From Halogranum gelatinilyticum (GTDB taxonomy: Archaea > Halobacteriota > Halobacteria > Halobacteriales > Haloferacaceae), in assembly GCF_900103715.1 (NCBI RefSeq), contig NZ_FNHL01000003.1:62001-126000 (forward strand): a DNA stretch of 64,000 nucleotides, given 5' to 3'. Numbering within the stretch: the first letter of the stretch is position 1; the number at the start of each line of letters is the position of its first letter. Below, in pieces: positions 34,701 through 42,492 of this stretch. The notes beneath the pieces are model-generated. The model ran no database searches. It was not told the origin of the DNA and worked only from the letters and a program-made list of their open reading frames with translations. The translations under genes and the position numbers were made by a program.

Positions 34701-36558
34701 GGTCGACGAACCGCAGTTTGGCGGTGACGTCGGCGTCGGACTGGCTGACCGGCCGGACCGCGATGTCGTACTCGCCGTTCGCGTCCGTCCGCTCGGTCGT
34801 CCACTCGCGGAAGGTCCCGGTCCCGTCGTCGCGGAACACCGTCACCTCGACGCCCGACAGCGGGTCGCCCGCGTCGGTCGTCACGGTCCCGGCGAAGCCG
34901 CCGGTCACGTCGTCCTCGACGAGCAGATCCTCGTCGACAGTGACGGTCGTCCCCGCCTTGACGGGGACCGTCGTCGCGTCGTTGGGGTCGAGTGCCTCGT
35001 CGTAGGACTCGGAGGCGTAGACGTCGTCGGCGTCGACGAAGCGGACGCGGACGTCGACGTTCGTCTGGCCGGAGGGAACGTCCACCTCGGCACTGTACTG
35101 TCCGTTGGCGTCGGTGCCGACACCCGGCAGATCGACGAACGACCCGGTGCCGTCGTCGCGGGAGACGACGACGAGGATCCCGTCGAGCGGCGTGCCCGAC
35201 GCGTCCGTGACCGTCCCCGCGACAGTGGCCGTCGTGGGCGGGGTCGTCCCCGGTGCCGACGGGAGCGGCGACGAGCAGTCGACGTTGCCGACGCACTGGG
35301 TCCCCGTGGGACCGCTCGCCTGCCCCCACCAGTTGCCGGTGGCGTCGCCGGTGTAGTCGCCGCCTTCGGCGTCGATGCCGCCGTTGGCGTTGCCGACGAT
35401 ACTGGTGTTGTCGATGGCCCAGGCACCTTCGGTGTACTTTGCTTCGATGGCGTCGAGACCGCGGTAGTCGCCGTTGTTTTCGATTGTCGAGTCGTCGATG
35501 CGCCAGTTACCTTCCGTGCCCTGCACGGAGATGCCGCCCCAGCTGTTGTCGCGGACGGTGACGTTGCGGAGACGCCAGTCGTCGGGTGCGTTCGGGACGT
35601 AGACACCGAAGTCGTAGTTGCTCTCGGTGACGGTGTCTCGGATTTCCCAGTCGCCGGCGATGCCGCCGCCGTTGCCGATACCCGACCCCTGGTTGTTCGA
35701 GAGCGTCGAGTTGTGGACCGTCCACGCGTCGCTGAAGCTTCCGGCGACGTCGATGCCCGTCGCGCCGTTGCCCGTCGCGGTGTGCCGACCGATGGTCCAC
35801 GTGCTGTCGCGGCTGGTGATGTAGACGCCCGCGTTGTCGTTGTCGTCCGTCGTCGAGTCGAGTATCGACCACGTGCCGGTCGAGAGGCTGACGAAGATAC
35901 CCTTGTCGCCGTTCCGGGAGGACTCGACCGAATCCATCGTCCACGCGACGGAGCCACCGGGACCGCCGATTTCGATACCCTCGTCGCCGTTGTCGACGGC
36001 GGTGACGCCAGTCATCGTCCACGCCGACCCGGTCGCCGCGGCGACGTCGAGTCCGTCGTCGGCGTTGTTCCGGACGGTCACGTCCTGAATCGTCCAGCCG
36101 CCGACGATCTCCGTCTCGCCGGTGTCGCCGTAGCTCGCGTCGCCGGTCGTCCCGCCGACGCTGATGCCGTCGCCGTAGCCCTCGACGGTGAAGCCCTCGA
36201 CGAGGAGCCCCGACGACAGACTCGGGTCGATGTCGATGCCGACGCTGTCGGTCCCGAAACTCGACCCGTCGAGCGTCGCCCCCGACGGCGCGGTCAGCGT
36301 GACGGCCGTCGAGATGGCCACCTCCTCGGGGTAGGTTCCCGGCCGGACTTCGACCGTGTCGCCGTCGCTCGACGCGTCGAGTGCCGCTTGGACCGTGTCG
36401 TACGCGCTCGGGTCAGCCGGGTCGACGACGAGCGTGTTGCCGGCTGCTGCCGCCGGTCCGACGCCGACGAACCCGACGAACCCGACGAACCCACCGGTGA
36501 CGACGAGCACCGTCACGACGAGCGCGAAGTAGGATCTGACACTGTCGGTCGACGACAT
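31720..36558 (-). CDS. Giant secreted surface protein: beta-helix, seven carboxypeptidase-regulatory-like repeats, PGF-pre-PGF domain and PGF-CTERM-like anchor
   Basis: 1612 residues from the ATG ending at 36558 (Sec signal peptide residues 1-39 ending AAAA). About residues 40-430 are a right-handed beta-helix with NosD-like turns (WTIQDVTVRNNADDGLDV). Then come seven Ig-like repeats of about 110 residues (DNA 35230 down to about 32930), each opening G-T-V-x-D-x-x-G-x-P-L-x-G-I/V and centred on RDDGTG. Next is a PGF-pre-PGF domain (FRFRVNKSTLADA...LRLYRY...SPGLSVFAVG), then poly-Gly and Thr/Pro/Ser stretches, and finally SPGLGPLAALLALLLVAVAARR, an archaeosortase target in which PGF is PGL. 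It should be glycosylated and lipid-attached at the S-layer; adhesion is likely. Confidence 0.9.
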   Translation of the reverse strand: MSSTDSVRSYFALVVTVLVVTGGFVGFVGFVGVGPAAAAGNTLVVDPADPSAYDTVQAALDASSDGDTVEVRPGTYPEEVAISTAVTLTAPSGATLDGSSFGTDSVGIDIDPSLSSGLLVEGFTVEGYGDGISVGGTTGDASYGDTGETEIVGGWTIQDVTVRNNADDGLDVAAATGSAWTMTGVTAVDNGDEGIEIGGPGGSVAWTMDSVESSRNGDKGIFVSLSTGTWSILDSTTDDNDNAGVYITSRDSTWTIGRHTATGNGATGIDVAGSFSDAWTVHNSTLSNNQGSGIGNGGGIAGDWEIRDTVTESNYDFGVYVPNAPDDWRLRNVTVRDNSWGGISVQGTEGNWRIDDSTIENNGDYRGLDAIEAKYTEGAWAIDNTSIVGNANGGIDAEGGDYTGDATGNWWGQASGPTGTQCVGNVDCSSPLPSAPGTTPPTTATVAGTVTDASGTPLDGILVVVSRDDGTGSFVDLPGVGTDANGQYSAEVDVPSGQTNVDVRVRFVDADDVYASESYDEALDPNDATTVPVKAGTTVTVDEDLLVEDDVTGGFAGTVTTDAGDPLSGVEVTVFRDDGTGTFREWTTERTDANGEYDIAVRPVSQSDADVTAKLRFVDPSGLYATEWYESVGEAATQSDAEAVTAAVGSAQSNLDVSLGDASVATVAGTVTDEAGDPLDGILVVVSRDDGTGSFTDVGTTNTLSTGRYSFEADVPSGQSSVDLRVRFVDADDVYASESYDDALDPDDATTVTVPAGTTGTVDEDLLLEDDVTGRFLGTLTDESGAPVSGIDVTVFRDDGTGTFREWTTERTDANGEYDIAVRPVSQSDASVDAKLRFSDPDEEYATEWYKSGTVNARSGSDAEAVTAAVGNGLIDLDEELQDNVVTVGGIVDNAENERLEGISVRVYRDDGTGQFVLYSPATTTTDSSGRYTTEVAPLPGESTVRFRVKFSDPGDDYGRIFYRDALNPDNAEVLEYVSGTKLPNVPGTLSPRQDVSVRYLGSVYDGADQSTPLEDVRVTIFRDDGTGTFREWTNVRTDENGYWETDVYPPEGESEVAVKIRYRDETGKFVEEWEFDAPSEATADVKAASVGNSFLLYGTRLARDETATVSGAVTDRYGNRLSGIEVTLYRHDGVGASEPYATTTTRDVTGQYRFDVPAPYGESTVGTRLRFHDPSGEYAPMWYDDARRRANSTRLNTAVGDSSGGHFQTLFEAGLLLDVRVQALSTCPDPTDADSCTFADATDEVTVDPGEEVAIRYELWNGDDRTYPSYELTDSETGASLQNSGSGLPRGSIVGTEATLTAPIVDGTYDYEVDASGVNSLGETTTDNDWYTVKVTGSVVQTVKTDGQFDATVSNAGSGQSVLVDGGASGMSAAANTTFESLRLTTAGGDFTLSTTASDAAPAGTQRLATGSGPTLGYLTVDHSVPDSQIDGAVFRFRVNKSTLADASASPSDLRLYRYVGGSPTALSTTLVRETPTQYVFETDSPGLSVFAVGVRESRRGGGGGGGGGGSGGGDGGSSGGDDGSSSDIDDGTEDVEATSTATPASATTTAESPTSTPTVTASPTATAEPTSPAPPTTATRTETRSPGLGPLAALLALLLVAVAARRESRQ
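32930..35230 (-). repeat. Seven ~320-340-bp coding repeats in the surface protein
   Basis: Repeat starts lie near 35226, 34905, 34563, 34244, 33902, 33570 and 33243. Copies 1 and 3 (type A, VVVSRDDGTG) resemble each other more than copies 2 and 4 (type B, VTVFRDDGTG with FREWTTERTDANGEYD), so the ancestral unit that duplicated was an A-B pair. Copies 5-7 are more diverged. Confidence 0.8.
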
Positions 36559-36691
36559 CGTCACCACTGCTCCGTCGTCGGTCGCGTACGCCACCACTCT
36601 CTCGTCGTCGGCCGTGTCGCCGCCCACCGCTGTACCGCCCGTGACCCATCGGAGTTCGAGTCACTCTCTCTTCTAATCATGTTTTCACAGC

Positions 36692-36743
36692 GTGAACGAG
36701 AGACGTTACCTTACCGCGTGAACGGCCGTTCACGGTGTGAACG
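36692..36743. promoter_or_regulatory. 18-bp perfect palindrome with flanking half-sites (operator candidate)
   Basis: CGTGAACGGCCGTTCACG at 36717-36734 is perfectly self-complementary. Extra GTGAACG half-sites lie at 36692-36698 and 36737-36743. They sit between the HTH regulator (stop at 36786) and the surface protein it precedes on the same strand, about 135-185 bases ahead of the surface protein ATG. Confidence 0.65.
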
Positions 36744-36785
36744 GGGCATTCAGGGGTCGAAGCGGCGAGAATCGGTCAGACTCGG

Positions 36786-37583
36786 TCAGGACGTGAAGCG
36801 GTCGGGCTGCTGCGGCGTCGCCTCGGCAGCGAGGTCGTCGAGGGTGGCGTCGACCCACGCGAGGAGGGTCGCGTCCGTCGACTCGACGGCACCCTGCGGG
36901 ACGCCCTCGTCGTCGGTGACGCCGACGAACGCGCGGCCGTCGAAGCGAGCGAGGAACGGGACCGGCGGTCCCTCGTCGACCGTCGAGACGGTCGCGTTCT
37001 CCGCCGCAACGATGTCGCGGAACCCCGCACGGACCTGCTCGTCGTCGAGGCTGTCGTCGAAGCCCTGCTGGCTGAGCAGGAGTTCGCACCGCTGTCCGTC
37101 CGTACAGACCGCCTGTCGGTGGATTTCGGTCGCTTCGCGCGTCACCCCGTGTGAGTACATCCGCGCCTCGGCGGCGGCGGCACCGACGGTCCCGATGCGG
37201 CGGTGGTGTCGGTTCGGCGCGGTCGCGTCGGGAACGGTCACCTCGGCGTCGGCGAAGGCTTCGAGCGGGACGTCGAGGCGGTCGGCGGGGAAGTGTGCGA
37301 GGACGGGATCGAGTCGGTCGATGGCGTCGAGCCGTTCGCGGAGCGACGAGAGGCTCTCGGCGACCAGTCGGCCGCGCGTCGTCGTCTCGTAGGTCGGGCC
37401 GTCGCGGGCGACCCAGCCGCGGGTGTCGAGGTCGCGCAGGATACGGCCGACGGTCACCCGTGAGGCACCCGTCGCCTCGACGAGTTCGTGTCTGCGCTGC
37501 GGCCCGCTCGCGAGCGCGGCCAACACGGCCACCCGGTTCGGCGACCGCGTGAGAAACGCGACGTCCTCGAGAGCTGTTGACAT
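36786..37583 (-). CDS. Winged-helix transcriptional regulator
   Basis: 265 residues from the ATG ending at 37583. The N-terminal winged helix is FLTRSPNRVAVLAALASGPQRRHELVEATGASRVTVGRILRDLDTRGWV (residues 8-56, recognition helix SRVTVGRILRDL). The C-terminal part (about residues 110-250) resembles the effector-binding domain of haloarchaeal and methanogen FilR1-type regulators (COG4742 group): ATEIHRQAVCTDGQRCELLL, DEGPPVPFLARFDGRAFVGVTDD. It lies upstream of the surface-protein gene and divergent from the dehydrogenase, so it may control either. A TATA box at 37609 makes it leaderless. Confidence 0.87.
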   Translation of the reverse strand: MSTALEDVAFLTRSPNRVAVLAALASGPQRRHELVEATGASRVTVGRILRDLDTRGWVARDGPTYETTTRGRLVAESLSSLRERLDAIDRLDPVLAHFPADRLDVPLEAFADAEVTVPDATAPNRHHRRIGTVGAAAAEARMYSHGVTREATEIHRQAVCTDGQRCELLLSQQGFDDSLDDEQVRAGFRDIVAAENATVSTVDEGPPVPFLARFDGRAFVGVTDDEGVPQGAVESTDATLLAWVDATLDDLAAEATPQQPDRFTS

Positions 37584-37608
37584 ACCCACCCCATTCGACT
37601 ACGGTGAC

Positions 37609-37614
37609 ATATAT
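37609..37614 (-). promoter_or_regulatory. TATA box of HTH regulator gene
   Basis: ATATAT, 28 bases ahead of the ATG ending at 37583; rules out the GTG at 37589 as the better start. Confidence 0.65.
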
Positions 37615-37717
37615 CCCCCGCGCAGTTCGTCAGGGACACCACGTCCTGCGGCCGCTGACCACGCGAACCGACGCCGACGCACGCGAGTTTTTCTCCGTCG
37701 ACGTCGACGAGTGGAGC

Positions 37718-38578
37718 ATGACCGCACAGTCAGTGACTCGTGCTGACCTCTCCGACACGGTCGCGCTCATCACGGGCGCGAGCCGTGGCGTCGGCCGCGG
37801 TGTCGCTCTCGAACTCGGCAGTGCCGGCGCGACAGTGTACGTCACGGGTCGAAGCGTCGACGACGACCGGACCGAGGACCTCCCGGGCACCGTCACCGAG
37901 ACGGCCGACCTCGTCACCGAGCGTGGCGGCGAGGGCGTCGCCGTCCACTGTGACCACACCGTCGACGGCGACGTGGCGGCACTGTTCGAGCGAATCGCCG
38001 ACGAACAGGGACGACTCGACGTGCTCGTCAACAACGTCTGGGGCGGCTACGAGGGTCACGACGAGACCTTCGCCGACCCCTTCTGGGAGCAGTCGTTGGA
38101 CCGGTGGCCGGGGATGTTCGACGCCGGCGTCCGCGCACACTACACCGCCACGCGACTCGCCGCGCCGACGATGATCGAGGAAGGCGACGGCCTCGTCGTC
38201 TTCGTCTCTGCCGGTGACGGCGAGAAGTACAGAGGCAGCGTGATGTACGACGTTGCGAAGACCGCCGTCGACCGCATGGGCAAGGCCGTCGCCCACGAAC
38301 TTCGGCCGCACGGCGTCGCCTCGGTCGTCCTGCATCCCGGCTTCGTCAGCACGGAGCGCGTCGAGCGGGCGTTCGCGGAGATGGACGAGGACGTGCCCGA
38401 CACGACCCACTCGCCGGAGTTCGTCGGCCGCGCGGTCGTCGCACTCGCCGGCGACGACGGGGTGATGGGGAAGTCGGGGGGTGTCTACAAGACTGCCGAC
38501 CTCGGGACCGAGTACGGCTTCACCGACGTCGACGGGTCACAGCCCGAGCCGTTCTACTTGGACACCGAGCTGCTGTGA
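37718..38578 (+). CDS. Short-chain dehydrogenase/reductase (SDR)
   Basis: 286 residues from the ATG at 37718. The cofactor motif is ALITGASRGVGRGVALEL (residues 15-32), followed by NNVWGGYE, a catalytic Ser in VFVSAGDG, and YDVAKTA carrying the YxxxK pair. It reads like the DHRS1-type subfamily (NNVWGGYEG is a signature). NAD(P)H-dependent oxidoreductase of unknown substrate. The frame continues upstream to 37577, but a GTTTTTC element about 30 bases before the ATG supports this start. Confidence 0.87.
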   Translation: MTAQSVTRADLSDTVALITGASRGVGRGVALELGSAGATVYVTGRSVDDDRTEDLPGTVTETADLVTERGGEGVAVHCDHTVDGDVAALFERIADEQGRLDVLVNNVWGGYEGHDETFADPFWEQSLDRWPGMFDAGVRAHYTATRLAAPTMIEEGDGLVVFVSAGDGEKYRGSVMYDVAKTAVDRMGKAVAHELRPHGVASVVLHPGFVSTERVERAFAEMDEDVPDTTHSPEFVGRAVVALAGDDGVMGKSGGVYKTADLGTEYGFTDVDGSQPEPFYLDTELL

Positions 38579-38607
38579 GCGTCCGCTGGTTGCGGGAGCA
38601 CCAACCA

Positions 38608-38615
38608 CTATATCC
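38608..38615 (+). promoter_or_regulatory. TATA box of carbonic anhydrase gene
   Basis: CTATATCC, 25-26 bases before the GTG at 38637; selects that GTG as a leaderless start. Confidence 0.65.
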
Positions 38616-38636
38616 TCCGACGTGTGTGTCTCACCA

Positions 38637-39326
38637 GTGAATCAGCTGGTCGTCGACCTGCTCCGTGTCAATCTACGCCACGTCCGGGAGTTCCGCGACC
38701 GGTTCGACACGGTACAGGACGCGCAGTTTCCCGGTGCGGTGACGGTCTGCTGTTCGGACTCGCGCGTCCTTCAAGACCACATCTGGGGCAACGACGAACC
38801 CGGACAGGTCTTCACGGTCGGCAACATCGGCAACCGCGTGATTCAGCGGACCGAGGCCGGCCCGGTCGTCTCGGGCGACGTGCTCTATCCCGTCGCCCAC
38901 ACGGGGACGGAGACAGTGGTCGTCGTCGGCCACACGGGCTGTGGGGCCGTGACGGCGACGTACGACGCACTCACTGGCCGCCTCCCCGAAGGCTCCGAGC
39001 CGGCCGGTATCGAATACTGTCTCGACCTCCTGAAGCCGCATCTGCGACCCGGCGTCGAGACGCTTCCCGACGACGTCGGCCGCGCCGGAGCGGTCAACCG
39101 GCTCGTCGAGTACAACGTCGACCGACAGGTCGAGTTTCTGTGCGACAGCGACGACGTCCCCGACGGCGTGAGCGTCGTCGGCGTCGTCTACGACTTTCAG
39201 GACGTCTACGGCGGCGAACGCGGCGAGGTCCAGCTCGTCAACGTCGACGGCGAGACCGACGTCGACAGCTTGCGCGAGTCCCACCCCGAGGTCGAAGACC
39301 GCATCAACCGCCTCTGGACGTACTGA
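38637..39326 (+). CDS. Beta-class carbonic anhydrase
   Basis: 229 residues from a GTG (VNQLVVDLL). Zinc ligands: Cys in VTVCCSDSR with the Asp-Arg dyad, and His/Cys in VVGHTGCGAV (His-x-x-Cys). VFTVGNIGN completes the beta-CA pattern. It interconverts CO2 and bicarbonate, for anaplerotic carboxylation or pH balance. One zinc per monomer, cytosolic, no signal peptide. It is in its own transcription unit. Confidence 0.9.
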   Translation: MNQLVVDLLRVNLRHVREFRDRFDTVQDAQFPGAVTVCCSDSRVLQDHIWGNDEPGQVFTVGNIGNRVIQRTEAGPVVSGDVLYPVAHTGTETVVVVGHTGCGAVTATYDALTGRLPEGSEPAGIEYCLDLLKPHLRPGVETLPDDVGRAGAVNRLVEYNVDRQVEFLCDSDDVPDGVSVVGVVYDFQDVYGGERGEVQLVNVDGETDVDSLRESHPEVEDRINRLWTY

Positions 39327-39332
39327 TTCTGG

Positions 39333-40169
39333 TCACTCGCTCGCTTCGTAGAGAGCGACGCGCTCGCGCAGGAACCGACGGACGGTGTCGGTGAACTCGT
39401 CGGGCGCGTCGAGGTTCGAGGCGTGGCCAGCGTCAGGAATCACGTCGACCGCGACGTCGCGGAGTCGTGCGGCCAGCTCGGCCGCGTGGTGCCGCACGAA
39501 CGGCAGTTCGTGCTCGCCGTAGAGGACGAGCGTCGGCACAGCGATGGCCGCGAGGTCGACGCGCTCCTCGTGGAACCGCGTCATCGAGTGAATCACCTTC
39601 GCGAACTCGTCGGTGGTCATCTTCGGCCCGGTCGCACGGAGCTGTTCGATCTGCTCGTAGTCGCCGCCGGAGCCGCGGAAGACACGTTCAGTCAGCCAGA
39701 CGTTTGCCTTCTCGACACGCTCGTAGCCGACGAGCCGGACCGGATACACGAGCGCGTTCAGGACGACGCGTCGCAGGAACCACTCCCCGCGAGAGAGGAT
39801 GGGTGGGGTGAACGTGTCGGCGAGAACGAGCCCCGACAGGTCGTCTGGATACCGCGCCGCGTAGGACTGTGCGACGAGGCCGCCGAGCGAGAGACCGCAG
39901 ACGACCGGGCGGTCCAGCCCGAGACCCGTCACGAGCGCGTGGAGGTCGTCGGCGAGCAGTTCGACGGCGTACTGCTCCCGTGTCGACCCGCCGGTCCGGC
40001 CGTGGCCGCGGAGGTCGTAGACGACGGTCGTATACTCGTCGGCGAGTGCCTCGGCTTGGGCGTCCCACAGCGAGTGGTCGAGGATGGCCGCGTGGACGAA
40101 GACGACCGGCGGGCCGTCGCCGCGCTGCTCGTAGTACGTCCGGCTGTCGCCGGTCTGGACGAAGGGCAT
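39333..40169 (-). CDS. Alpha/beta hydrolase (3-oxoadipate enol-lactonase-like)
   Basis: 278 residues. VVFVHAAILDHSLWDAQ carries the oxyanion hole, VCGLSLGGLVAQSYA the nucleophile Ser (about residue 94), LVLYGEHELPFVRHH the acid region, and IPDAGHASNLDAPDEF the catalytic His. The closest recognisable group is PcaD-like esterases/lactonases and haloperoxidase-type hydrolases. Substrate unknown; no aromatic pathway gene adjoins. It converges on carbonic anhydrase with 6 bases between them. Confidence 0.85.
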   Translation of the reverse strand: MPFVQTGDSRTYYEQRGDGPPVVFVHAAILDHSLWDAQAEALADEYTTVVYDLRGHGRTGGSTREQYAVELLADDLHALVTGLGLDRPVVCGLSLGGLVAQSYAARYPDDLSGLVLADTFTPPILSRGEWFLRRVVLNALVYPVRLVGYERVEKANVWLTERVFRGSGGDYEQIEQLRATGPKMTTDEFAKVIHSMTRFHEERVDLAAIAVPTLVLYGEHELPFVRHHAAELAARLRDVAVDVIPDAGHASNLDAPDEFTDTVRRFLRERVALYEASE

Positions 40170-40275
40170 AGCCCTCTAGAGGGGCGAGACGAGCATGAAC
40201 TGGCGGCTGACGAGTGGGCCGAACGTATCTTGTCGTCGTCGCGGGCGAAGCCCGGTCGCGGGGGCACGGGGTGGG

Positions 40276-40833
40276 TTAGAACACACCCCAGAGCGCGAGG
40301 AGCCCGAACCCGACGACGACTGCGCCCGCCAGCTGGTTCACCCGACGCATGACCGGCCGCGTGAACCGTGACCGGAAGAAGCTCACACCGAGGCTCAGGA
40401 CGAACCACCACAGTGCCGACCCGAGGAAGACGCCCCCGACCAGCACGGCGGCGTCGGTGGTGTCACCCGACGCGCCGACACCCAGTCCGGCGAAGATGCC
40501 GACGAAGGCGAGGACGGTGAGCGGGTTGGTCACCGTCAACAGGAACGTGGACCCGTAGTCACCGGCGAGACCCCGTACGTCCGCGGCCGAGGCCGCCGTC
40601 TCCGCCGGTTCCGCACGGAACGACTGGACGCCGAGAGCCAGGAGCAAGAGTCCCCCACCGACGCGGATTCCCGTCCGGTAGTCGAGCAGGAGCGAGGACA
40701 GTGCCGTGACTCCGAAGCCCGCAATCGCCCCGTAGACGGCGTCCGCAGACGCCGCTCCGAGACCGCTGACGAAGCCGGAGCGTCTCCCCTTAGAAAGCGT
40801 TCGCTGGATGCACAGGATGCCGATTGGACCCAC
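40276..40833 (-). CDS. LysE family translocator, N-terminus unresolved
   Basis: From the only standard start codon in frame (GTG ending at 40833) the product is 185 residues with five membrane segments and the LysE/RhtB pattern GPIGILCIQRTLSKGRRSGFVSGLGAASADAVY. The same frame remains open to 40902 and encodes a further 23 codons (IGILIQGIVLGFSIAAPV) that complete the family's first membrane helix, without ATG/GTG/TTG. An ATG ending at 40903 is one base out of frame. Either a rare start is used or there is a single-base frameshift. Exporter of amino acids or related solutes by homology. Confidence 0.75.
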   Translation of the reverse strand: MGPIGILCIQRTLSKGRRSGFVSGLGAASADAVYGAIAGFGVTALSSLLLDYRTGIRVGGGLLLLALGVQSFRAEPAETAASAADVRGLAGDYGSTFLLTVTNPLTVLAFVGIFAGLGVGASGDTTDAAVLVGGVFLGSALWWFVLSLGVSFFRSRFTRPVMRRVNQLAGAVVVGFGLLALWGVF

Positions 40834-41056
40834 CGGGGCCGCAATCGAGAACCCGAGAACGATACCCTGAATCAGGATGCCGATTGTCGTCGTTAATACG
40901 CATCACCTACGACCGCTCGGAGGCGACTCTCCGCGATATAGCTTCTGCTGGTGTGTCATGTGCTACCGAACTTGCTCCGTTCGACCTCGCTCAGGCTGCT
41001 GAGAGCGGACACGGACCGTCGACCGCTGGATTCCGGAGTGAACATTCTGTACTAGA

Positions 41057-41066
41057 TTTATAAATA
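41057..41066 (+). promoter_or_regulatory. TATA box of anomalous lipoprotein gene
   Basis: TTTATAAATA; transcription would start near 41087, after the ATG at 41072, so the ATG at 41102 is the first usable start. Confidence 0.65.
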
Positions 41067-41101
41067 TACTTATGATTACGCCGCCCGTCTATCAGTCCAT
41101 C

Positions 41102-42490
41102 ATGAGTTCACGAAGACCGGTCGGTATCTCGCGAGATATGTCACACGCTACCACGAGTCGTCGTCGCCTGCTCACGGGAGTCGGTGCGGTCGCGCTCGGG
41201 TCGCTCGCCGGCTGTCTGAACCGCGTCGCGTCGTCGGTGACGAATACGGCCGCGTCGCCTGCGGCGGTGTTCGCAGGGACGCAGGGAGAGAGTGTCGGCG
41301 AGTTCGCCGTCGGTGAGCCACACGTGAGTCGGCTGACGCCGACGCTGGCCGAGCGGGTCGAGATGGAGGGCTGGGTCACCTCCTCGCCGCTTTTCGCGCA
41401 GAATCACAACTCGTCGCGGAGTAACCGTCACTCGCTGCGGGGGTCGGATGAAGATTCCGACGACGACGGCGTGGCTGATGCTGACGAGGACGACGAACTC
41501 GTCGCGTATCTGGACGGAAACCCGATGGTCGCCGAGCGGTTTACCGTCTGCCTGCCCGACGCCGCGGTTCCGGGTGGGAACGGGAGTATCCGGGAAGCGG
41601 TGACGCCGGAGCGGCTGGTCGCGTATCTCACGGGTAAATCCAGCGGCGAAGGCCGGGTGTACTCGTGGGGGACGCCGAAGGCCGGTCAGGATGGAGGAGG
41701 TGATTGCGATGATAACGACCCGGAGGTGTTCCCGGGAGCGGTTTGTGGGACAACGCCGCACTTCGTTGCGGAGGTGACGGGACCGGTGTCGACGGGCGGG
41801 AGTCTGGAGGCCATTCGGGCGGAGGATGGGTCGGTGTTGGTTGTGAGTTCGCCGCCGGGCTCGGGCCGTGGCTCTGAGCAGGTTTGTAGTGTCCAATGGC
41901 CTTTTGAACTGGAACGGTGCGGGTCGGGTGGCTGGGCGCGGACGACGGAGGTTGGTTCGTCGACTGGGGTGTCGGTGTTTCAGGTGATGGTACAGCCGCC
42001 GCGGTGTCCGAAGTCGTTCCCAGCGTTGTTGTACGTTCAGCGGTGTGAGAGCAACGACCAGCTCGTGTACACGGGTGGGTGGGTCATCGACGACGCCGCG
42101 CTGTACGAGAACTCGGTGACGGTGGTTTCGATAGCCGGCCCGACGAGTGTTGTTCCTGTTGGGGGCGGGGACTTGGATGGGGACGGGCTGGAGGATGTGG
42201 TGAAGCGGTCAAGTTCTGGTGAGCGTGCGCTGCGGGGGGCACGGATTGATTCGGGTACTGTGGAGGAGTTCGTTGAGCGAGGAGTCGACGGCTTGGCGGA
42301 GGACATCATCGATGTCATCACCAGTCGAGGTGGGGAGACCAGAGTTGATGACGGTGTGAACGGAGAGAATCACCGGTTCGTGACCCACGTGTCGGTAGAC
42401 GCGCCGGTGCTTCACCTGACCAGCGCGAGTCGGGCGTCTCAGGACGTGAAGTTCAAGGCGGGAGCTGAGCTGTCGAAGGCGGTCAACTAG
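41102..42490 (+). CDS. Tat lipoprotein with MopE-type metal-binding motif and Ca-binding Asp repeats; atypical composition
   Basis: 462 residues from the ATG at 41102. A twin-arginine motif (SRRRLLTGVG) and a lipobox (SLAGC, near residue 37) follow a 20-residue n-region. Then come an Asp/Glu stretch (DEDSDDDGVADADEDDEL, near residue 118), the motif DCDDNDPEVFPGAVC (near residue 205) typical of the MopE copper-binding family, and DLDGDGLEDVV (near residue 360), a DxDxDG calcium loop. Three Asp-rich motifs plus many cysteines suggest metal binding at the cell surface. Codon use is unlike its neighbours (many GTG, GGG, TTG, GTT), pointing to transfer. I do not recognise the family as a whole. 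Confidence 0.75.
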   Translation: MSSRRPVGISRDMSHATTSRRRLLTGVGAVALGSLAGCLNRVASSVTNTAASPAAVFAGTQGESVGEFAVGEPHVSRLTPTLAERVEMEGWVTSSPLFAQNHNSSRSNRHSLRGSDEDSDDDGVADADEDDELVAYLDGNPMVAERFTVCLPDAAVPGGNGSIREAVTPERLVAYLTGKSSGEGRVYSWGTPKAGQDGGGDCDDNDPEVFPGAVCGTTPHFVAEVTGPVSTGGSLEAIRAEDGSVLVVSSPPGSGRGSEQVCSVQWPFELERCGSGGWARTTEVGSSTGVSVFQVMVQPPRCPKSFPALLYVQRCESNDQLVYTGGWVIDDAALYENSVTVVSIAGPTSVVPVGGGDLDGDGLEDVVKRSSSGERALRGARIDSGTVEEFVERGVDGLAEDIIDVITSRGGETRVDDGVNGENHRFVTHVSVDAPVLHLTSASRASQDVKFKAGAELSKAVN

Positions 42491-42492
42491 CC

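Noticed and set aside
34078-37392. A 1104-residue plus-strand frame opposite the surface protein and HTH gene
   Set aside because: It runs through two real genes in the antisense direction. Its repeats mirror the surface-protein repeats, and no domain is recognisable.
40824-41063. Short plus-strand frame ahead of the anomalous lipoprotein
   Set aside because: It overlaps the LysE N-terminal coding region antisense, and the rest has no domain or promoter spacing to support translation.
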